Source: Maritimibacter alkaliphilus HTCC2654
GTDB lineage: Bacteria; Pseudomonadota; Alphaproteobacteria; Rhodobacterales; Rhodobacteraceae
Assembly: GCF_000152805.1 (NCBI RefSeq)
Contig: NZ_CH902578.1
Span: forward strand, 3,814,648 to 3,878,647
Length of the DNA: 64,000 nt
Direction: 5' to 3'
The translations under genes and the position numbers were made by a program. The notes beneath the pieces were generated by a model. That model worked only from the letters and a program-made list of their open reading frames with translations, ran no database searches and was not told where the DNA came from. The first letter of the stretch is position 1. Every line of letters starts with the position of its first letter. This document shows positions 19,849 through 29,382 of the stretch, in pieces.

Positions 19849-21741
19849 TTATACTTTCGCGTATCCCAGCGTCTCCAGCGCCTCGCGGATTTCATCGAGG
19901 ATGGCAGGATCGTCGATGGTGGCGGGCATCTTGAATTCCTTGTTGTCCGCGATGGACACCATGGTCGCGCGCAGGATCTTGCCCGAACGGGTCTTGGGCA
20001 GGCGATCCACGACCACCGCCGATTTGAACGCCGCCACGGGTCCGATCTTGTCGCGCACCAGCTTGACGCATTCGGCCACGACCTCTTTCGGGTCGCGGTT
20101 GCAGCCCGCGTTGAGGCAGAGGAACCCGAGCGGCAACTGGCCCTTGAGTTCGTCCGTCACCCCGATGACCGCGCATTCGGCCACGTCGGGGTGGGAGGCC
20201 AGAACCTCCTCCATCCCGCCGGTCGAAAGCCGGTGGCCCGCCACGTTGATGACGTCATCGGTGCGCGCCATGATGTAGAGGTATCCGTCCTCGTCCATGT
20301 AGCCCGCATCGCCCGTCTCGTAATAGCCGGGGTAGGTGTTGAGATAGCTTTTGCGGAACCGTTCCTCGGCATTCCACAGGGTCGGCAGTGTGCCCGGCGG
20401 CAGCGGCAGTTTCGCGACGATGGCGCCAAGCTGGCCGGGGGGCAGTTCGTTGCCGCCTTCGTCCAGGATCTTCATGTCGTAGCCGGGCATCGGCACGGCG
20501 GGAGAGCCGAGTTTGGTTTCGAGGAGTTCGATACCCACGGGGTTCGCGACAGCGGGGTAGCCGAGCTCGGTCTGCCACCAATGGTCGATCACCGGAACGC
20601 CAAGCTGATCCTGCGTCCAGACGATGGTGTCGGGGTCCGCACGCTCGCCCGCCAGATAGACGGTCTTGAGGCAGGACAGGTCGTATTTCTTGACGTATTC
20701 GCCTTTGGGGTCTTCGCGTTTCACGGCGCGGAAGGCGGTCGGCGCGGTGAAGAACGACTTCACGTTGTGTTCCGAGATCACGCGCCAGAAGGTGCCTGCG
20801 TCGGGGGTGCCGACCGGCTTGCCCTCGAACACGATGGTGGTGTTGCCGTGGATCAGCGGCGCGTAACAGATATAGCTGTGGCCCACGACCCAGCCCACGT
20901 CCGAGGCCGCCCAGAACACGTCGCCAGGGTCCACGTTGTAAACGTTTTTCATCGTCCAGTTCAGCGCGACGAGGTGCCCGCCGGTGTGGCGGATCACGCC
21001 CTTGGGCTGGCCGGTGGTGCCGGAGGTATAAAGCACGTAAGCCGGGTGGTTGCCCTCGACCGGGACACAATCGACCGGATCGGCGGCGCAGATGTCGTTC
21101 CAGTCGAAGTCGTAGCCGTCCTTCATCTCGGCGGCGAGCGCATCGCGCTGGAGGATCACGGTGAAGTCCGGCTTGTGGGTCGAAAGCTCGATGGCGCCGT
21201 CGAGGAGGGGTTTGTACGGCACCGTGCGGTTCGGCTCCAGCCCGCATGACCCGGCGATGATCGCCTTGGGCTGCGCGTCGTTGATCCGGGTGGCCAGCTC
21301 ATTGGACGCGAACCCGCCGAACACGACCGAGTGGACCGCGCCGATGCGGACGGTGGCGAGCATGGCGACGATCGCCTCGGGCACCATCGGCATGTAGATG
21401 ATGACGCGGTCGCCCTTGGTCACGCCCTTGGCGGCGAGGCCGCCCGCGAGGCGTGCGACTTTGTCCTGCAATTCGGCGAAGGTGATCTTGTCCTTCGCGC
21501 CGGTGATCGGGCTGTCGTAGATGATGGCGACCTGATCGCCTTTGCCCGCCTCGACGTGCCGGTCCACCGCGTTGTAGCAGGTGTTCACCATGCCGTCCGA
21601 GAACCATTCGTAAAGGTTGTTCCCGAGATCGAAGAGCGCCTTGGAGGGGGTCTTGTCCCAGTCGATCGCCTTGGCCGCGTTCATCCAGAACCCTTCCGGG
21701 TCGGATTGCCACTGTGCGTAGACTTCCTGATAGGTCGACAT
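19849..21741 (-). CDS. prpE: Propionate-CoA ligase
   Basis: 630 residues, an acetyl-CoA-synthetase-like AMP-forming ligase. Features: GDRVIIYMPMVPEAIVAMLA, the P-loop-like YTSGTTGQPKGV, the WWQTELG motif, YYETGDAGYMDEDGY, and the acetylatable lysine in PKTRSGKILRATM. The start MSTYQEVYAQWQSDPEGFW is typical of PrpE. It activates propionate to propionyl-CoA for the methylmalonyl-CoA route. The ATG follows GGAGGAGG. Upstream TTTGCAAA repeats suggest control by a PccR-type regulator. Confidence 0.93.
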   Translation of the reverse strand: MSTYQEVYAQWQSDPEGFWMNAAKAIDWDKTPSKALFDLGNNLYEWFSDGMVNTCYNAVDRHVEAGKGDQVAIIYDSPITGAKDKITFAELQDKVARLAGGLAAKGVTKGDRVIIYMPMVPEAIVAMLATVRIGAVHSVVFGGFASNELATRINDAQPKAIIAGSCGLEPNRTVPYKPLLDGAIELSTHKPDFTVILQRDALAAEMKDGYDFDWNDICAADPVDCVPVEGNHPAYVLYTSGTTGQPKGVIRHTGGHLVALNWTMKNVYNVDPGDVFWAASDVGWVVGHSYICYAPLIHGNTTIVFEGKPVGTPDAGTFWRVISEHNVKSFFTAPTAFRAVKREDPKGEYVKKYDLSCLKTVYLAGERADPDTIVWTQDQLGVPVIDHWWQTELGYPAVANPVGIELLETKLGSPAVPMPGYDMKILDEGGNELPPGQLGAIVAKLPLPPGTLPTLWNAEERFRKSYLNTYPGYYETGDAGYMDEDGYLYIMARTDDVINVAGHRLSTGGMEEVLASHPDVAECAVIGVTDELKGQLPLGFLCLNAGCNRDPKEVVAECVKLVRDKIGPVAAFKSAVVVDRLPKTRSGKILRATMVSIADNKEFKMPATIDDPAILDEIREALETLGYAKV

Positions 21742-21861
21742 GAAAACCTCCTCCGCAAACTGTCTGTCGAGGTGGTAGTGACGTCACGTCGCCGTCGCAA
21801 GCCTGTTGGCGGTAACCTGCGACCATATGGCGGGAGAATTTGCAGAAATCAGCGCAAGGGC

Positions 21862-21936
21862 CCTGCAAATTTTTGCAAAGACGCGGCGGTTTCGCAGTTC
21901 CGGGGCCTATGTGGCGTGAGTTTGCAAAGTCGGACT
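21862..21936. promoter_or_regulatory. TTTGCAAA repeats upstream of prpE (candidate PccR operator)
   Basis: CCTGCAAA at 21862-21869 and TTTGCAAA at 21872-21879, then another TTTGCAAA at 21921-21928 followed by the weaker CTTCGCAA (about 21935). Repeats of TTTGCAAA are, as I recall, the operator of the short-chain acyl-CoA regulator PccR in Rhodobacter sphaeroides. They lie 120-190 bp upstream of the prpE start. Confidence 0.5.
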
Positions 21937-22036
21937 TCGCAACCGGAGAATCGCGCCCGCTTGACAGGGGCGAGACGGCGCGGCTCACATCCCCGCATTG
22001 CACCATCGCATTTCAGGCAGTCATTCGGGGGATCAC

Positions 22037-22957
22037 ATGCAACGTCTGATCGTATTTCTGGGGGCTCTTTTCGCCATGTTCGCCGGTCCGGCGCAGGCCG
22101 ACTGGGTCTCGGGCAAGGGGCAGGGGATCGAGGGGTATTATGCCACCGAGTGCCCGATGAACCATCACAAGGGCACGGGCGATCCGTTTTCCGTCTGCTT
22201 CTCGTTGTCCTGCGAGGGTGGGGACGAGCTTGTCGCCAATATCTATGTCGAGAAATGGGATGCGCTTTCGCAACTCGACCGGTTCGAGGTTCTCATGATC
22301 CCCGATGGCGGGCGGGTCGGGCAGTTCGACATGACGCTCAGAGATGAACGGGTCTGGTCGGCACCGTTCGAGTTTCGCCATGTCGACTGGCTCGAGGACA
22401 TGAAGCGCGGGTCCGCCGCGACCCTGTCGATGATGCTCGCGCCGGATCAGGAGGATCGGAAGTTCCCGGTGACGCTGCGCGGGTCGACCAAGGCGCTGAC
22501 CTACGTGGTCGAACAATGCGGGTTGCCGGATTTCGCGGCCCAAAGCGTGCGCCTGCGCACCTTCGACGATCCTGAGGCGGCGGTGCGCGACGAGATCGAG
22601 CGCGATTGTCACCGCCAGCGGGGCACCGTGACCTATCATGAGGGGTTCCGGACGGACCGTGATCTGAACGACGACGGGCTGATGGATGTCGAATTCAACT
22701 ATGGCGCGGCGGTCTGCGACACCGCGCCGTCCTATTATTGCGGATCGGCGGGGTGCACGGGGGCGCTGTTCGTGTCGCATCCCGACGGGCGCAAGATCCG
22801 CGTGCTTCGGACCAACTATTTCGAGGTGACCAAGGGCGAACCGGGGGCGATCCAGATCAGCTACCACGGCAGCGCCTGCGGCAAGGCCGGGGTTGAGCCG
22901 TGCTTCAAGCATTATCAGGTCGACTACTTCGACCTGATGCCCATCGACCTTGACTAA
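22037..22957 (+). CDS. Exported Cys-rich protein with calcium-loop-like motif, member A
   Basis: 306 residues with signal peptide MQRLIVFLGALFAMFAGPAQA. The mature part has an N-terminal three-Cys cluster (TECPMNHH, then FSVCFSLSCEGG), a middle LRGSTKAL...EQC, then DLNDDGLMDVEFNYG, which resembles an FG-GAP/EF-hand calcium loop, and CGSAGC, finishing with HGSACGKAGVEPC. The same layout occurs in the proteins at 22954 and 25575. Probably a periplasmic or secreted disulphide-bonded protein; function unknown. It is convergent with member B, with overlapping stops. Confidence 0.8.
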   Translation: MQRLIVFLGALFAMFAGPAQADWVSGKGQGIEGYYATECPMNHHKGTGDPFSVCFSLSCEGGDELVANIYVEKWDALSQLDRFEVLMIPDGGRVGQFDMTLRDERVWSAPFEFRHVDWLEDMKRGSAATLSMMLAPDQEDRKFPVTLRGSTKALTYVVEQCGLPDFAAQSVRLRTFDDPEAAVRDEIERDCHRQRGTVTYHEGFRTDRDLNDDGLMDVEFNYGAAVCDTAPSYYCGSAGCTGALFVSHPDGRKIRVLRTNYFEVTKGEPGAIQISYHGSACGKAGVEPCFKHYQVDYFDLMPIDLD

Positions 22958-23859
22958 AGCGGGGGCCACTCGACTTCGCCCGCGCGGGTCAGCCCCTCGC
23001 GGGTGAAGCGGTAGAAGACGGCGCAGGGGCCTTCGCTTTCCGGGGCGCATTCGCTGGCGTGGCGGCGAAACACCATCCCGCCTTCGACGGTGCGGAACCC
23101 CTCGGCGATGCCGCGAAAGGCCTGCACGAAGCCGCCGCCTCGGGCAAGGTGAACCGCCACCTCGCACCCGGCCCAGCCGCACCAGGCCGACCCGATGGGG
23201 CCGCAGTTGGCGGTGCCGTAGTTCACGACCCAATCCATCTGGCCGTCGCCGTCGAAGTCTTCCTGCCGGGTGAAGCCGTCGTTCATCACGGCGGCGCGGC
23301 TGTGGGTGTCGATGCAATAGGCCGTCACTTCGTCGCGGGCGGCGCGGTCGGGGTCGCGGGCCGGGGCGATCTCGGCCTGCCAGCAGGAGGCGAGCGCGTG
23401 GTCGATGGCCTCGCGGCTGCCCTTGAGGGACAGGTGGTCGTGCCAGAGGTAGGTGTCGGTGAAAAAGGTCAGCGCCCCGGACGTGCCCGCTTGCAGGGCT
23501 TCGATCCCCGCCCGCCACGCGGGGCCGGAGAGCCCCTTGACGTAACGCCCGTCGCCCGCCGCCGTGAGCCGCAGATCCCAGATCTGGCGCCCGTCCACAT
23601 CGACGGCAAGGCCGATGTCGCCCGGTTCGTCGAACCCTGCGATGGAGGCCGCGATCAAAAGCGGTTCGCCGGGCACGCATTCCAGCGACAGGCAGTTGTG
23701 GACGCCCATGCCGGGGTTCTCATAGGGGCAGATCGCGGCCCCGGTGACGCGGGTGATGGGATTGTCGGGAATGACGGTCCATTCCCGCGACTCGGACAGG
23801 GCGGGCACCGCTGCGAGCGGGATGGCGGCAAGGGTCAGAATCGAAAGCATCCTGCGCAT
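22954..23859 (-). CDS. Exported Cys-rich protein with calcium-loop-like motif, member B
   Basis: 301 residues with signal peptide MRRMLSILTLAAIPLAAVPALS. It shares with members A and C an N-terminal C-x-C cluster (AAICPYEN, NCLSLECVPGEPL), LKGSREAIDHALASC, then DFDGDGQMDWVVNYG, CGWAGC, and a terminal RHASECAPESEGPC. Orientation is opposite to members A and C, so the family has spread by duplication with inversion or rearrangement. Function unknown; exported by Sec. Confidence 0.8.
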   Translation of the reverse strand: MRRMLSILTLAAIPLAAVPALSESREWTVIPDNPITRVTGAAICPYENPGMGVHNCLSLECVPGEPLLIAASIAGFDEPGDIGLAVDVDGRQIWDLRLTAAGDGRYVKGLSGPAWRAGIEALQAGTSGALTFFTDTYLWHDHLSLKGSREAIDHALASCWQAEIAPARDPDRAARDEVTAYCIDTHSRAAVMNDGFTRQEDFDGDGQMDWVVNYGTANCGPIGSAWCGWAGCEVAVHLARGGGFVQAFRGIAEGFRTVEGGMVFRRHASECAPESEGPCAVFYRFTREGLTRAGEVEWPPL

Positions 23860-24397
23860 TCGGACAGGTTAGATCGCTTGGCCCGCTCTGCAAACAGCGA
23901 GAGGCACCCGCAACCGTCTACGACTTTGGTCGTATTGTTCCGCTATCTTTCGAAGGTGCGGCATATCCCTTTTGCGTTTTGCGAAAGCTGAGCCTCCGGG
24001 CAGGCGGAATTCTTGAAAACGGACGCAAAAACAGGGGCTTCCTGCGGGGGCGTTAACCGGGCGGTTCAATTCCAGGTTTCCGGATTTACCAATGAAATTA
24101 GATACTTGCGCTCGAATCGGGACGTTTCGCAAACATGATCGTAAAAAGCATGAATTCTTTCGCCATCGCGGGTTGGACCCCTGTCCCCGCCACAATCTTG
24201 CCAAATTCCTTGTCGACACTTTTTGCATTGAGCAAAGGTGGAAGCCGTTCGATCGGTCAGGTTTCAGGGTCCAATTTTTATCAGTTTCGCAGCGGTCGGC
24301 GCTTCTCCAGACAGATAAATCATCGGGTTCCGCCCTTCGTCCGACGAACATGCGTTCGGCCGGCCGGACCCGGTGCGACCGAGACCGAGGCACGAAA
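23860..24397. other. 538-bp non-coding, AT-richer region
   Basis: Between member B and the second Hint gene. No frame here has a credible start or domain. The sequence is clearly less GC-rich than flanking genes and contains only short inverted repeats such as ACGAC-TTTG-GTCGT near 23930. Divergent promoters for the two flanking genes must lie here. Nothing else is evident. Confidence 0.5.
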
Positions 24398-25453
24398 ATG
24401 GCTGATGCGACAATTACCGCAACGCCCTATGACGGCGACCTGCTTACTCTCCAACTCTTGTCCCCGGACGTGACGCATGTGCTGGCGGACTTCGGCACCC
24501 CGACCACGCAAACCCTGAGCGACGATGACGGCTGGCTTTCGGATGCGGATGACGGGATCGCGACCTTCGGGGGCGACCCGATCGACTATATCGGTTCGGG
24601 GACGGCCACGCCCGGCGTGGACGTCGGCGGCTTCATCGTGCCGCTGGGCACGTCGGTTCCGCTCGTCGCCTTCGAGGCGGGGGGACAGATCTATTTCCAC
24701 TATCCCGAGGGCCCGCCGAACCTGTTGTCCGCCGTCGCGCTCGTCACCAGCCTGTCGCCCGCGCCCTATGAGGTGTTCACGCCGCTGTGCTTCGGCGCGG
24801 GCACCCTGATCGCGACCGCCGAGGGCGAGGCGCGGGTCGAGGATCTGGGCCCTGGCGACCGGGTGCTCGATGCCTTCGGCAAGGTGCACGAGGTGATCTG
24901 GCAGGGCGGCCGCGTGCTCGACATCCCCGACGCGCCGGATTTTGAGAAATGGCGGCCCGTGCGGGTGCGCGCCCATGCCTTCGGCCCCGGTTGCCCGGCG
25001 CGCGACACCTTTCTGTCGCAGCAGCACCGCGTGTATTTCGAACATCCCGGCCTGACCGTGCCCGACGGCGCGCACGGCGCGTTCGCCCCGGCCCGGCAGA
25101 TGGTCAACGACCGCTCCGTGCGCATCGCGCGGGGGCGGGCGAGGATGAAGTATCATCACGTCCTCTGCGCCGAGCATGTCGTCCTGCTTGCGAACGGGAT
25201 GCCCGCCGAAAGCCTGTATGCGGGCGCGCTGATCTGGGAGATCGCCGAGCAGATGCCCGAGGCGGTCCGCGCCCGCCTGCCCGAACTCGCCCGCACCATG
25301 AAACCGGCCGCACCCGATATGGGCGCAACCCAGTCGGAAGACCTGAGCGATACCCTGGCCGACAGCTCCCCGCTCCTTGGGGCTGGCGGTGGTCGGTCCG
25401 AACCGGACTGGTCGCACGGGGTTCGTATCCGACAGGGATTTCAAGCGGCCTGA
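24398..25453 (+). CDS. Hint_2 domain protein
   Basis: 351 residues. Residues 1-125 are an acidic, Gly/Thr-rich N-terminal part without signal peptide. The Hint domain starts at Cys131: CFGAGTLIATAEGEARVEDL, then GDRVLDAFGKVHEVIWQG, the block B-like TFLSQQHRVYF, and HHVLCAEHVVLLANGMPAESLYAG. The latter segment parallels LLFARHQILTSEGLVSESFYPG in the protein at 12040. Self-processing at Cys131 is possible. The C-terminal tail is low complexity. It sits inside a set of three related exported proteins. Confidence 0.87.
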   Translation: MADATITATPYDGDLLTLQLLSPDVTHVLADFGTPTTQTLSDDDGWLSDADDGIATFGGDPIDYIGSGTATPGVDVGGFIVPLGTSVPLVAFEAGGQIYFHYPEGPPNLLSAVALVTSLSPAPYEVFTPLCFGAGTLIATAEGEARVEDLGPGDRVLDAFGKVHEVIWQGGRVLDIPDAPDFEKWRPVRVRAHAFGPGCPARDTFLSQQHRVYFEHPGLTVPDGAHGAFAPARQMVNDRSVRIARGRARMKYHHVLCAEHVVLLANGMPAESLYAGALIWEIAEQMPEAVRARLPELARTMKPAAPDMGATQSEDLSDTLADSSPLLGAGGGRSEPDWSHGVRIRQGFQAA

Positions 25454-25574
25454 CCCCTGGCCCGTGCGACCTGCGCGGGCCAGGGACCTTCCCTGCCGTC
25501 ACCAAAGGGGCGGCCCGCGTTGCACCCCGTGCGCCAAGCGTGCATGACTCGGGGCACTGATCCGGAGGTGCCCG

Positions 25575-26510
25575 ATGCGATTCATGACGCTCATTCTTGG
25601 TCTGTTCGGCCTGTCTTCCCTGCCCGCCATCGCGCAGGACTGGAGCTTCAACCCGGATATGCAGGGCGAGGTTCAGGCGGTGGCCTGTCCGCTCGACGAT
25701 GACGAGACCGGGAATTACCTGTGCCTCATGGTCGGCTGCGAACCGGAGCACCCCCTGCGCTGGCGCCTTGTCGCGGCGGGGGGCAATCTGCCGGACCCGC
25801 TGCGCATCAATATGTTCATCGACGAAGAACCTTCGGGGTTCCTGTCGCTCGGCCAGGTCCAGTCGGACGTCCCGTTCGACTTTGTGGCGCAGGTCGATCC
25901 CGAGCGCGACGTTCGCCTGCTCGAGGCGCTCAGGGCGGGCGGCGGGGCGATGATGATCCTCGACCCCGAAGGCGCTGCGATCGAACGCCCCCTGTCGCTG
26001 CGGGGCAGCGGCAAGGCGATCGCGTCGGCGATGGAGGCCTGTCCGATGCGTGCCCCCGCGGTCGCGGACCCGGTGGCGACGGTGCTGTCGTCGCTGGAGG
26101 CGGAGTGCAAGGATCTGGGCGGCGTGCTCGAAATGGTCGGGGGGTTCGAACGGTCCGAGGATCTGGACGGCGACGGGCGCGACGATCTCATCATCGAATA
26201 TGGCGGCGCGCCCTGCACCACGGCCCTGTCGCTGCACTGCGGGTCAGGGGGCTGTGTGTCCGACATCTATATGGCGCGCGACCGGGGTTACATCCGGGCC
26301 TGGTCCGACGTCGTGCGCGATGTGCTGAACGAAGAAGGGCCGGGGGTGGCGATCTCGGTCCACGGCTCGGCCTGTGATCTGGCGGGCGTGGAAAGCTGCG
26401 TTCTGCGGGTGGACCTGTCCGGGGACACGCCGCAGGTGGTCGAAACCATCGCCGGGGCCGATGCGGACGCCCTGATCGAAGCCCTCGGCGGTGTCGGCCC
26501 CGTGGAGTGA
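25575..26510 (+). CDS. Exported Cys-rich protein with calcium-loop-like motif, member C
   Basis: 311 residues with signal peptide MRFMTLILGLFGLSSLPAIA. It shows the family pattern: AVACPLDDDE, LCLMVGCEPEHPLR, LRGSGKAIASAMEAC, then DLDGDGRDDLIIEYGG with a good DxDGDGxxD loop, CGSGGC, and HGSACDLAGVESC. The C-terminus adds an Ala/Asp-rich tail. The stop is 16 bp from the convergent malic enzyme stop. Function unknown; periplasmic or secreted. Confidence 0.8.
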   Translation: MRFMTLILGLFGLSSLPAIAQDWSFNPDMQGEVQAVACPLDDDETGNYLCLMVGCEPEHPLRWRLVAAGGNLPDPLRINMFIDEEPSGFLSLGQVQSDVPFDFVAQVDPERDVRLLEALRAGGGAMMILDPEGAAIERPLSLRGSGKAIASAMEACPMRAPAVADPVATVLSSLEAECKDLGGVLEMVGGFERSEDLDGDGRDDLIIEYGGAPCTTALSLHCGSGGCVSDIYMARDRGYIRAWSDVVRDVLNEEGPGVAISVHGSACDLAGVESCVLRVDLSGDTPQVVETIAGADADALIEALGGVGPVE

Positions 26511-26526
26511 GCCGCGCTCCTTCGCC

Positions 26527-28812
26527 CTAGCCGTAATGCGCCACAGGCGTGCCGGCGATGGCCGACATGTTCAACAGGCCCCGCGCCGTGATCGAGGGCG
26601 TCACCACATGCGCGCGGTTGCCCATACCCATGAGGATCGGCCCGACCTCAAGCCCGCCGGCTTTCATCTTGAGCATGTTGCGCACGCCCGAGGCTGCATC
26701 CGTATTGGCGAAGACCAGCACGTTCGCGGGCCCTTCGAACCGGGCACCGGGGAACATGCGTTCACGCACGTCGACGTCGAGCGCGCTGTCCACATGCATC
26801 TCGCCCTCATAGGCGAAGCTGCGCGCCTCGCTGTCGAGAATGTCGAGCGCACCGCGCATCCGGCGCCCCGTGTCGCAGTCGAGGTTGCCGAACTGCGAAT
26901 AGGAACACAGCGCCACCTTAGGCGTCAGGCCGAAGCGTTTGACGTGCCGCGCCGCACCGCAGACGCTTTCCGCGATCTGTTCGGCGGTGGGTTCGGGGTG
27001 AACATGGGTGTCGGCGATGAAGAGCGGCCCGTCTTGAAGGATCATGAGCGAGAGCGCACCGACGGGATGGTATTTTTCGGCCCCGCCGCCAAGGATTTCC
27101 TGCACGTATTTCAGGTGCCACAGGTATTGCCCGAAGGTGCCGCAGATCAGGCTGTCGGCTTCGCCGCGATGCACCATGATCCCGCCGATGGCGGTTGTGT
27201 TGGTGCGCATGACGGCGCGGGCAATGTCGGGCGTGACGCCGCGCCGGGCCATGATGGCATGGTAGGTTTCCCAATAGTCGCGGTAACGCGGGTCGTTTTC
27301 GGGGTTCACCACCTCGAAATCCGTGCCGGGCTTGAGCGGCAGGCCCGCGCGGGCGAGGCGGGTTTCGATGACCTCGGGGCGTCCGATGAGGATCGGCGCG
27401 TCGGTCGTTTCCTCGAGCATGGCGTTGGCCGCGCGCAGCACGCGCTCGTCCTCACCCTCGGCAAAGACGATCTTGCGCTCGGCGGTCGCGGCGGCTTCGA
27501 ACACGGGCCGCATGATGAGGGCCGAACGGAACACCGAGCGGTCGAGCCGATCCTTGTATTCGGCGAGGTCGGGCAGGGGGCGGGCGGCGACGCCCGACTC
27601 CATCGCGGCCTTGGCGACCGAACTTGCCACCACGCCCATCAGGCGCGGGTCGAAGGGTTTCGGGATAAGGTAATCCGCGCCGAAGGTGAGTTGCTCACCC
27701 TTGTAGGCGGCAGCGGCCTCGGCGCTCGTCGTGGCGCGGGCCAGCGCCGCGATGCCTTCGATACAGGCGATCTGCATCTCGTCGTTGATCTCGGTCGCGC
27801 CCACGTCGAGCGCGCCCCGGAAGATGAACGGGAAGCACAGCACGTTGTTGACCTGATTGGGGTAATCCGACCGCCCCGTGGCCATGATCGCGTCCGGAGC
27901 CACTTCGCGCACGAGGTCGGGCATGATCTCGGGCGTCGGGTTGGCGAGCGCGAAGATGATCGGGCGGTCGGCCATCTTCGTGATGTGCTCTTGCTTCAGC
28001 ACGCCGGGGCCGGAGAGGCCGAGGAACAGGTCCGCGCCCGCGATCACGTCGTCGAGCGTTCGCAGGTCCGTCTTTTGCGCGTAAGCCGCCTTCTGCGGGT
28101 TCATCGAGGCTTCTCGCCCTTCGTAGACCAGCCCGTCGATATCGCAGAGCCAGACGTTTTCACGTTTGACGCCGAGTTTCAGGAGCATGTTGAGACAGGC
28201 GATGCCCGCCGCCCCGCCACCCGTTGAGACGACCTTGATATCCTCGAACGCCTTGCCGGCCACGCGCAGCGCGTTTGTGGCGGCGGCGCCGACGACAATG
28301 GCGGTGCCGTGCTGGTCGTCGTGGAAAACCGGGATGTTCATCCGCTCGCGGCACAATTGTTCAACGATGAAACAATCGGGGGCCTTGATGTCTTCGAGGT
28401 TGATCGCGCCGAAAGTGGGTTCCAGAGCGCAGACGATGTCGGCCAGCTTCTCGGGGTCGCTTTCGTTCACTTCGATATCGAAGCAGTCGATGTTGGCGAA
28501 CTTCTTGAACAGAACCGCCTTGCCCTCCATCACCGGCTTCGAGGCCAGCGCGCCGATGTTGCCCAGCCCCAGAACCGCTGAGCCGTTGGAGACGACGGCG
28601 ACGAGATTGCCGCGCGCGGTGTATTTCGACGCCGTGACCGGATCGTCCTTGATTTCAAGGCAGGCTTCCGCGACGCCGGGGGAGTAGGCGAGTGACAGAT
28701 CCCGCCCGTTCGCCATCGGCTTGGTGGCGCGGATTTCGAGTTTTCCGGGTTTCGGATATTCGTGATAATCCAGCGCGGGGTGGCGGGCGTTCTTGGATGT
28801 ATCCTCGGCCAT
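26527..28812 (-). CDS. maeB: NADP-dependent malic enzyme (fused to phosphotransacetylase-like domain)
   Basis: 761 residues. Residues 1-430 are malic enzyme: LAYSPGVAEACLEI, the catalytic region with GLGNIGALASKPVMEGKA, IFHDDQHGTA-like VFHDDQHGTAIV, and the Rossmann motif STGGGAAGIACL. Residues 440-761 are a phosphate-acetyltransferase-like domain (FAEGEDERVLRAANAM, ending MSAIAGTPVAHYG) that in this class is regulatory. It converts malate to pyruvate and CO2 with NADP. The ATG at 28812 follows AGGAGGAC. Confidence 0.96.
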   Translation of the reverse strand: MAEDTSKNARHPALDYHEYPKPGKLEIRATKPMANGRDLSLAYSPGVAEACLEIKDDPVTASKYTARGNLVAVVSNGSAVLGLGNIGALASKPVMEGKAVLFKKFANIDCFDIEVNESDPEKLADIVCALEPTFGAINLEDIKAPDCFIVEQLCRERMNIPVFHDDQHGTAIVVGAAATNALRVAGKAFEDIKVVSTGGGAAGIACLNMLLKLGVKRENVWLCDIDGLVYEGREASMNPQKAAYAQKTDLRTLDDVIAGADLFLGLSGPGVLKQEHITKMADRPIIFALANPTPEIMPDLVREVAPDAIMATGRSDYPNQVNNVLCFPFIFRGALDVGATEINDEMQIACIEGIAALARATTSAEAAAAYKGEQLTFGADYLIPKPFDPRLMGVVASSVAKAAMESGVAARPLPDLAEYKDRLDRSVFRSALIMRPVFEAAATAERKIVFAEGEDERVLRAANAMLEETTDAPILIGRPEVIETRLARAGLPLKPGTDFEVVNPENDPRYRDYWETYHAIMARRGVTPDIARAVMRTNTTAIGGIMVHRGEADSLICGTFGQYLWHLKYVQEILGGGAEKYHPVGALSLMILQDGPLFIADTHVHPEPTAEQIAESVCGAARHVKRFGLTPKVALCSYSQFGNLDCDTGRRMRGALDILDSEARSFAYEGEMHVDSALDVDVRERMFPGARFEGPANVLVFANTDAASGVRNMLKMKAGGLEVGPILMGMGNRAHVVTPSITARGLLNMSAIAGTPVAHYG

Positions 28813-28965
28813 GCGGCGTCCTCCTGAAGATGGTTTAATGTTAAACCACTTTCCGTCGCGCGGGGGATAGCCGATCACGCGGGGTCAAGGCAAGTGTCGT
28901 CGCGATTCGCCTTGCGCGTGGCGTAAATCCCCCCAAACTGGACCATACGGTCAAAGGAGGCGCCC

Positions 28966-29382
28966 GTGTCAGAAAATACGGTGTCGGAGAAATCCCTGTT
29001 GGACGAGGCCAAGGGTGTCTGGCCCAAGGCCTATGCGCCCTATTCCGGGTTCCGGGTGGGGGCCGCGATCCGGTCGCCCTCGGGCCGGGTGCACCTTGGC
29101 GTGAATGTCGAAAACGCGGCCTATCCCGAAGGCACCTGCGCCGAAGCGGGCGCGATCGCCGCGATGATCGCGGCGGGTGACACCGAGATCGCCGAAATCG
29201 CGGTGGTGGGCGATGCGCCCGATCCCGTGACCCCGTGCGGCGGCTGCCGCCAGAAGATCGCCGAGTTCGCGCGCAAGGGCACCAAGGTGACGATGGGCAC
29301 GCTCGACGGCGGCGAAATGGTCGTCACCATCGAAGACCTGATCCCCTGGGCCTTCGCCAAGGCGCAGATGGAGGGGAAATGA
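28966..29382 (+). CDS. cdd: Cytidine deaminase
   Basis: 138 residues from GTG 28966, which follows AAAGGAGG. The zinc site is complete: [17 protein letters not shown] holds the first Cys and the proton-shuttling Glu, and PCGGCRQ holds the paired Cys, as in small tetrameric cytidine deaminases. It deaminates cytidine and deoxycytidine to uridines. First gene of a salvage operon; its TGA overlaps the next ATG (ATGA). Confidence 0.95.
   Translation: MSENTVSEKSLLDEAKGVWPKAYAPYSGFRVGAAIRSPSGRVHLGVNVENAAYPEGTCAEAGAIAAMIAAGDTEIAEIAVVGDAPDPVTPCGGCRQKIAEFARKGTKVTMGTLDGGEMVVTIEDLIPWAFAKAQMEGK

Noticed and set aside
19588..21249. Long plus-strand open frame opposite prpE and the start of the regulator gene
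   Set aside because: Antisense to prpE, whose motifs and ribosome site are clear.
26491..28227. Long plus-strand open frame opposite the malic enzyme gene
   Set aside because: Antisense shadow; composition-driven and without recognisable motifs.
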